From Eucalyptus grandis (Eukaryota > Streptophyta > Magnoliopsida > Myrtales > Myrtaceae), in contig NC_052622.1 in assembly GCF_016545825.1 (NCBI RefSeq), positions 41,253,263-41,317,262 on the forward strand: DNA of 64,000 bases, in the 5' to 3' direction. The number at the start of each line of letters is the position of its first letter. Positions within the stretch are counted from its first letter, which is position 1. The notes under the pieces are model-generated. The model was not told where the DNA came from and did not search any database. It saw only the letters and a program-made list of their open reading frames with translations. Below are positions 58,253 to 64,000 of this stretch, one piece after another. Position numbers and translations under genes: made by a program.

Positions 58253-61200
58253 ATGGATGCGAAGACGTTGTTTCACAAGCTGAAGCCCTTCCTCGCTGTG
58301 GTTTTCTTACAGTTCGGGTTGGCGGGGATGGACATCCTCTGCAAGGCTGCCCTAAACAAGGGCATGAGCAACTACGTGCTCGTCGTCTACCGCAACGCCG
58401 TTGCGACGATCGTCATCGCCCCTTTTGCAGTCATCATGGAGAGGTATCTCTCCCTCTCTCTCTCTCCACCTTATAATCTAAACTAATATATGTGAGAACC
58501 GCTTCCCGAATTTGTTCCCCACTCGACGATATTCCTGTATCAATGACAAGCTTTAATAGCTTTATTCGGCGGAGTCTTGTTATACGTCCGTGTTGTTTTA
58601 TCGGGCCAACACCTCCACGTTTTCTTCGCTTGGTTTGGTTTTGGTTAAATGCGAAGTCTTAACATTGGATTAATTAATCATGCGAACATTTCTTCTTCAG
58701 GAAAACAAGGCCCAGAATGACACTCCCCATCTTCATCAGGTTGATAGTGCTAAGCTTACTGGAGTAAGTACGAAACCAACGTATTATCGCCACAAATTAC
58801 ACAATCATAAGGTTTCACGAGAAATTGTTTGTGACCACCTTTGACGTGTTGTTTCATTCTTCTCTCTCTCAGGCCGGTCATCGACCAGAACTTGTACTAT
58901 TTGGGGATGAAGCAGACGACGGCGACATTTGCAGCTGCCATGTGCAACATTCTTCCAGCCATCGCCCTCGTCATGGCTTGGATAATGGGGTAATGAACGT
59001 GTGCTGACTTTGCTATCGACATAAGCAAATCACTCTATTGTACCATTAGACTCTCATACGTGTCTTCTAGTAGTATCATCACTCTTTAACCACAAAGGGA
59101 TGTCAAAATTTGCTAGAGTTTTTGCTAGAAGTGGACCATATCTTGGTCCAACATACAAACCTGAGCACCCCCCCTTTAAAAAAAATAAAAAAATAATATG
59201 TCTGCTTTTGAAGATCGATAAATACACTCTATCTATCGCGAACATGATAAGATAGTTCTTTCACCAAAAGGTCTCAAATTTTTTTGATTTGCAATTGGAT
59301 CAGATGATAATGCGTCTAGCTTTTTAAGACAATGACATATCAATCGCTATTGGCATAGGCTTGAGACCGTGAAAATGAAGAGTATTCGGAGCCAAGCCAA
59401 GGTGTTTGGGACACTAGCGATGGTTGCCGGAGCGATGATCATGACTCTAGTTAAAGGCCCTGTTCTCGAACTATTTTGGACAAGAGGAGGAGGGACGACC
59501 GCCAACAACATTCAAAACGGAAGTGCTGCTGGTGGGATCAGCCTCCAGAACTCCATCGAGGGTTCTCTCATGATCACTGCCGGATGCTTCAGCTGGGCTT
59601 GCTTCATGATTCTCCAAGTACTTAATGTAATATAGTGGATCTTCTCATGTTGGATTCGTAGATAAAGTTTTTCAAGTTTAGTGCCTTACACTCTCGAAAG
59701 AGATGCTTTTGAAGATCGGCGCGGAATGAGGGTAAATCATAACCAGCAATACACACTAACCGTGTGGTTTTTTTTTTGGTAACTTCCAACAGGCGATTAC
59801 GCTACGAACATATCCAGCTGAGCTCTCTCTCACTGCTTGGATATGCTTTTTGGGGACGGTCGAGGGTGCCGTTGTGGCTCTGATCATGGAAAGAGGAAAC
59901 GCCACCGCTTGGTTCATACAATGGGACACCAAATGACTCGCAGCTGTCTATAGTGTGAGCACTTGAATTTTGTGATTATTTAATTAATTTTCTTTTACAA
60001 AATGACCTGGGAAACTTAAGAGAGAGAATATAATGCCTTCCACTATTATCACTTGTTGTCGTTGCTGATCTTTCATCGTGAAGTTCCATAGGGAATTAAC
60101 TGAACCCTGGCCATACTGTTTTTCTCATGTATGACTTCGTTGATTTCAGTATTTTCGAAAAACCAAGGTGGATCCTCGACAGTTTCACCCACCAATTTGG
60201 ATAACTGTATATATTTTAGTGATAAGTGTACCAAAAATCTTGAAATTTATCATGAAAGTGCAATCGAGTCGTCAAACTTACAAAAATTGTAATCAAATTC
60301 TTCAAATTGTCAAACTAGTGCGATCAATTCATCCCTTTAATTCTATCTTATTTGGCTAACGAAAAATACTAACATGTGTTTTTTTTTTCCTATCTCTCCT
60401 ATGTGGCGCTATCGTGGATAAAACATGAAGGTTAAAACGACGTCGTTTGAATCAAAATGTGGTTTTTTAATCTAAATATCATTTAAATTAAAATATAAAA
60501 AAAAAAGCTACATTAATGAAAAAAAAAAAAAGGAATGAAGAAGGCAAAATGGTGAGCATCTACAAGGCCCTCACTGCCACCACCCCACCATCACCAGCCA
60601 CTAGCTAGGGCCCAACAACCCACGTCGACCACTGGTTGATCATCCCTAATCATCACCGACCCTTTATGGCAATTGTATTTTTTACAAGTTTTAGAATTCG
60701 ATTACATTTCCGTGATAAATTTTATAATTTTTAATACATCTATCCCTATACTTTATTAGTAGATGAAAGTTTCTACTTAATGTTTTCACTAGAAATCATT
60801 TTTATCTTTGAAACGAGAAAGTTACCTTCCCGTCTCTGTCATTACAAAGTTAACAAATGAGTCATACCATGATTGGCAAATGCAGGGAATAGTGTGCTCG
60901 GGAGTGGCTTACTACATCCAAGGCGTGGTCATGAAAGACAGAGGACCGGTTTTCGTCGCGGCCTTCAATCCTCTTAGCATGGTCATCGTGGCTATCTTGA
61001 GTACCTTCATTTTAGCCGAGCAGCTTTTCCTGGGGAGGTACTTCTCTTTGCCTCCTCCTCAATTTCTTCCCTAGTCCATCCTAATTACCAATTTCAAAAT
61101 CATATTGCGCTAATTAATTTTATTGCATCAGGCTCGTCGGCGCCGTTGTCATTGTGGCCGGTTTATATCTGGTCGTGTGGGGCAAAGGCAAGGACTACAA

Positions 61201-61348
61201 GTCTTCTCCCTCATCTACGGACGAGCCCAAGGCGTTGCCGACGAAGTTCGTCGACCTGGGGGACAACGGGAAGGAGAACTATAGTCATCAGATGATCACG
61301 ATCAGTGCATGTAAAGACAAGGAAACTCCGGAAACCAACGAAAATTGA
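58253..61348 (+). CDS. WAT1-related protein, copy 3, with premature stop in exon 5
   Basis: Exons 58253-58443, 58701-58763, 58873-58989, 59359-59617, 59793-59954, 60886-61037 and 61132-61348; all introns GT-AG and in phase. It is closest to copy 2, sharing the promoter, the long tail after VVWGKGKDYKSSP and the 3' flank. An in-frame TGA at 59934-59936 stops the protein after 257 residues at FIQWDTK, the same codon as the TAA in copy 2 and the TTA in copy 1. Family motifs DQNLYYLGMKQTTATFAAAM and KVFGTLAMVAGAMIMTLVKG are intact, and the frames of exons 6-7 are preserved. The predicted product lacks the C-terminal helices of the second EamA repeat. Likely a recent pseudogene unless the stop is bypassed. 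Confidence 0.75.
60219..60746. mobile_element. Inverted-repeat element in intron 5 of WAT1 copy 3
   Basis: Third copy of the element at 8769-9236. The ends are GTGATAAGTGTACC and ACATCTATCCC; AACGACGTCGTTT lies inside. ATATTTTA precedes it and TATACTTTAT follows. Confidence 0.5.
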
Positions 61349-62472
61349 TTGGCCATTTGTAAACTTGACTTTTGTGGTGACATGAAGTTCGTTAGTTAAG
61401 AAGATTCTAATTAATCATTTTCGAGAGAGGTCTTTGCCATTACGAACATATGGTGGTGAGTTTTGGTACATCAATGCTTCCCGGAAGCAAGATTCATGTA
61501 AATGATTTTGGAAATTAAATTAGAGCAAGCCTTTCTCACAAATTGGCCTATAAGGGTTTTCCGGGAACAAAACCAAAACATTGGGATCACAAACTTTTTC
61601 AAGTTTGACACAAAGTAAGTGTGGCAAATCTATGCAGTGAGATTCACATAAAGCAACATGAGTCAATGATTTCAACTTTTTATATTTGATTTTTAATAAG
61701 ATTAACGCACATTGTCTTTCATTTTTAATTAACACGAAACATTTTAAACTTTCAAAATACTCAAAATCTTGACAGATCCAATTCTATGTACTACTTCGCG
61801 ATTTTCGGAATTTAAGATTTTTTGGGGAAAATGGAAAAATGAAATTACGAGTAGATGAAAATCTGCCCCAGGCGATGCTTTATTTGGGCCCGACTTTTGC
61901 ATTATGACAATATCTCAAGTCGCATTGGGCCGTACACCGCCAGGGACGAAGTTGAGTTGATTTATTGTATGAAAAAACCCATCTTTCTCGGCTTGACCCC
62001 TTGTAGACCCGAATATGTTGAACAAGAAATAATAAATCCCATTTAAATATAAGCTTGAGAGTGTTAACCTATTGACCCACTTTTGATCCGAAATAATAAC
62101 AACATCGACCGCGTCATAGCCGACCAGATGACTTCGATGTTTGGACCAAAAACATGTGTAGCTAGACCAGAAACGTAGGGCCCAAACTCCAGACCCTAAA
62201 GCTTTGAATAAGGTCCCCAATGGCCGTATCCCAGACCAAGGTATCCCAACTTAGCTCCACAGAGAAAATTACAACAACAAAAATCATAAACTTTTTTATT
62301 ATGTCAATTGAGTACTAAATCTTTTGACGTTTTACTTATTGAGTCTATCCAACTAATTTTGATCGAAAATCTCCAATGTAAACACTTATAATTTTATGTG
62401 GCAAAATCGGAGCTATTTTGAGTAGCTTCAATTCTATAAGGATGGCTCGCTCAAAAAAAAAAAAATCTATAA
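61349..62472. repeat. 3' flank of WAT1 copy 3 (unoccupied copia target)
   Basis: Matches 22276-22548 plus 28005-28847. AAGTG at 61617-61621 is single here, where copy 2 has the 5.46-kb copia element between two AAGTG. No gene. Confidence 0.75.
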
Positions 62473-62705
62473 GAATGGTCATTGTTGTTATTTTAAGTAC
62501 TTTCATTTTAGACGAAGAGCTTTTCTTGGGAAGGCACTATCTTTTGCTCCTCAAATATCTTCCCTAGTTCGTGTTAACCATCATTTTTTAGAGATTATAT
62601 TATGCTTATTGATTTTGGTAAATCGGGATTATCGGCGTCATCATCATCATTGTGGCCGGTTATACATCGTGGTATTGGGCGCAAGTGACAAGCGAAAATG
62701 GCTGA
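62473..62705 (+). pseudogene. Orphan WAT1 fragment after copy 3 (exon 6 end plus exon 7)
   Basis: Twin of 28848-29090. It encodes MVIVVILSTFIL-like residues, then the exon-6 donor reads GC instead of GT (62533), and the exon-7 acceptor reads GG instead of AG (just before 62627). A trinucleotide CATCAT expansion lies in the exon-7 part, which ends at TGA 62703-62705. It is more decayed than its twin, with no start and no upstream exons. Confidence 0.65.
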
Positions 62706-63240
62706 CCCGGGGCAATGGAAAGGACTAATGTTTTCTGGAAGCAAGATTCATGTATCAATTAAGTGCAGACGCTAAGTATGTGAAGGCAATAATTTGAAAG
62801 TCCTAAGTTGTGCCGTAGTGGGGTGGGAGAACTTTGTGCTCGTCCCCAATATCGGGAGCCAATTCAGCCGATATCTACTACCCCCGGTGCCTTCCTCTAG
62901 CCTTAGAAGATTTTGAATTTCTCCTCGCCTTCTCAAAGGGTGCACCTCTCCTGTTCTCCATCTCTGCCAAATCTCTTTTCAAGACTGTCATTTCTCTATC
63001 TTGCGTTGGAAAATGGTCTGCTGCTCCAGGTTCCAAGGGCTTTTATATACCCGTTCTAATCTGTCCATCAAGCTACTATTTCTCGGTGAAGGGGAATTCC
63101 GAATTTCTTCTATTAGATTAAGATTAAGGTAGTTCTCGCATCGAATTGCTTCGAATTTGAATTCCTTTTTTCGTTTTGGGGGGTTTGGCACACAAAAATA
63201 ACATCGTTGGACTATGGTCCAATCTTATCAAGGAAAGACC
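62706..63240. repeat. Duplicated non-coding segment (partner 29091-29640)
   Basis: Aligned with the copy 2 side until both run into LINE-derived sequence. No gene. Confidence 0.6.
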
Positions 63241-63249
63241 AAAAGCTTC

Positions 63250-63960
63250 TGATGTTTGAATTGAAATCCTCCTGTCTAAATTAATAAGGACATCACCGAT
63301 GATATCTCTTACAAAAGCATTTCCATCATGTCTATTTGACCATGCAAGTGCGCATCATTTGCACTCCCTATCAATTATCATGCGGTTATTAACAAATTCC
63401 TAGAATGGCTGCAGTTTGGAGTTCTTAGACAGCCGAGTACCTTCCTTCTCCTAATAGTGGAATCCTTCATTGAAATCCCCAGTGCATGCCCACGACAAAG
63501 TAATTGACAGGCTAATGCTCTGAATTAGATCCCACGCAACCATTCTTTCTTGCAAAGCGGATGGGGCATGTATAGAAGTCAATCTACCGAGCCGCGGTTT
63601 CAATCCTGGAAACGGAGCCTCCTCCTTAGACATTCTAAATGTGGAGGCTGAGTTTTAGTTTCCATCAAGAACCATACGTAGGGCCATCTGCATAGCTCTT
63701 GAATCATTAGGGCTACCCAATTCTTGACTATTCCAGCTTATAATTAGCACTAGTTGCCTCAGCCCATCCAGTCCGAGCAGTGCTTATCTGAACAGGATTT
63801 TCGAATAATTAAGAGTCATCCAAAAGAAAATTTTGTGGTGATTTAATTTCAGCAGGTTCGAACCTCTTTTTCTTCCTTGGAGTCACATTTTTAGGATCTC
63901 CGCCAGCTTTCTTGGCTCACGACTGACTTGGGGATAGTTGGTGAGCTCTGTTATGATTTC
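63250..63960 (-). pseudogene. LINE endonuclease-domain remnant
   Basis: In minus reading the stretch shows an APE-type endonuclease start (WNSQELGSPNDSRAMQMALR), then a CTGDFNEGFHY segment containing the GDFNE motif, then a WSNRHDGNAF segment typical of the end of the domain. Stops and frame changes are present, and the reverse transcriptase expected next (to the left) is missing. It belongs to a plant L1-type LINE, perhaps the same family as the ORF1 piece at 29742-30490. Confidence 0.6.
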
Positions 63961-64000
63961 CAGTTCAGGATATAATACCTGAGTTTCAACCCTTTCGTGA

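Noticed and set aside
63451..63633. A host nuclease gene from the GDFNE motif
   Set aside because: The flanking order (WNSQELGSP start, WSNRHDG end, stops in between) is that of a decayed LINE endonuclease.

Overview
The window reads as nuclear DNA of a dicot, probably woody, plant. It has intron-containing genes with GT-AG splice sites, Ty1/copia retrotransposons with the plant initiator-tRNA primer site (TGGTATCAGAGC), hAT and Harbinger-type inverted-repeat elements, tRNA-derived SINEs, LINE pieces and many CT and poly-A microsatellites. A myrtaceous tree is my guess from general appearance only; nothing here proves a genus.

The backbone is a dispersed family of WAT1-related (EamA / nodulin MtN21-like, UMAMIT) membrane transporter genes, all on the + strand with the same seven-exon structure: copy 1 (6832-9730, frame intact), copy 2 (19295-22275) and copy 3 (58253-61348). 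Copies 2 and 3 both carry a stop at the same exon-5 codon that is Leu in copy 1. Each is followed by a shared 3' flank and a small orphan fragment of another WAT1 gene (exons 6-7 only). A fourth, gene-less 3' flank lies near 12.66-12.98 kb.

Other host genes: an R3H-domain gene (35502 to about 46113, + strand), whose last five exons can be chained in phase, whose introns are packed with elements, and which has an apparent 3' frameshift; and a fragment (32904-33329, - strand) resembling a plant protein family, with a lost start and an internal stop.

Transposons fill much of the rest. (a) A very young copia element, 22549-28004 (- strand), sits in the copy 2 flank; its LTRs differ by one base but its gag-pol is broken. 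(b) A gag-only element, 39658-45567 (- strand, TR-GAG type), lies in an R3H intron. A solo LTR of the same family in the opposite orientation (37637-38832) lies in the previous intron, so one exon sits between 1.2-kb inverted repeats. (c) A second copia element, 49226-56785 (+ strand), is inserted in an inverted duplicate of the copy 1 promoter region. (d) There are also a Harbinger-type element with a GC-rich core, paired hAT elements inside a 2.2-2.4 kb segmental duplication (521-2700 and 46118-48520), a tandem TRIM-like array, two SINEs and LINE fragments.

The duplicated copies act as internal controls. For three insertions the unoccupied target can be seen elsewhere in the window, so the order of events can be partly read: the WAT1 duplications and the promoter inversion came before the two copia insertions and the Harbinger insertion. 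I found no clearly new enzymatic system. The most unusual points are the shared nonsense codon, the gag-only element with its opposed solo LTR around an exon, and the young but coding-dead copia element.
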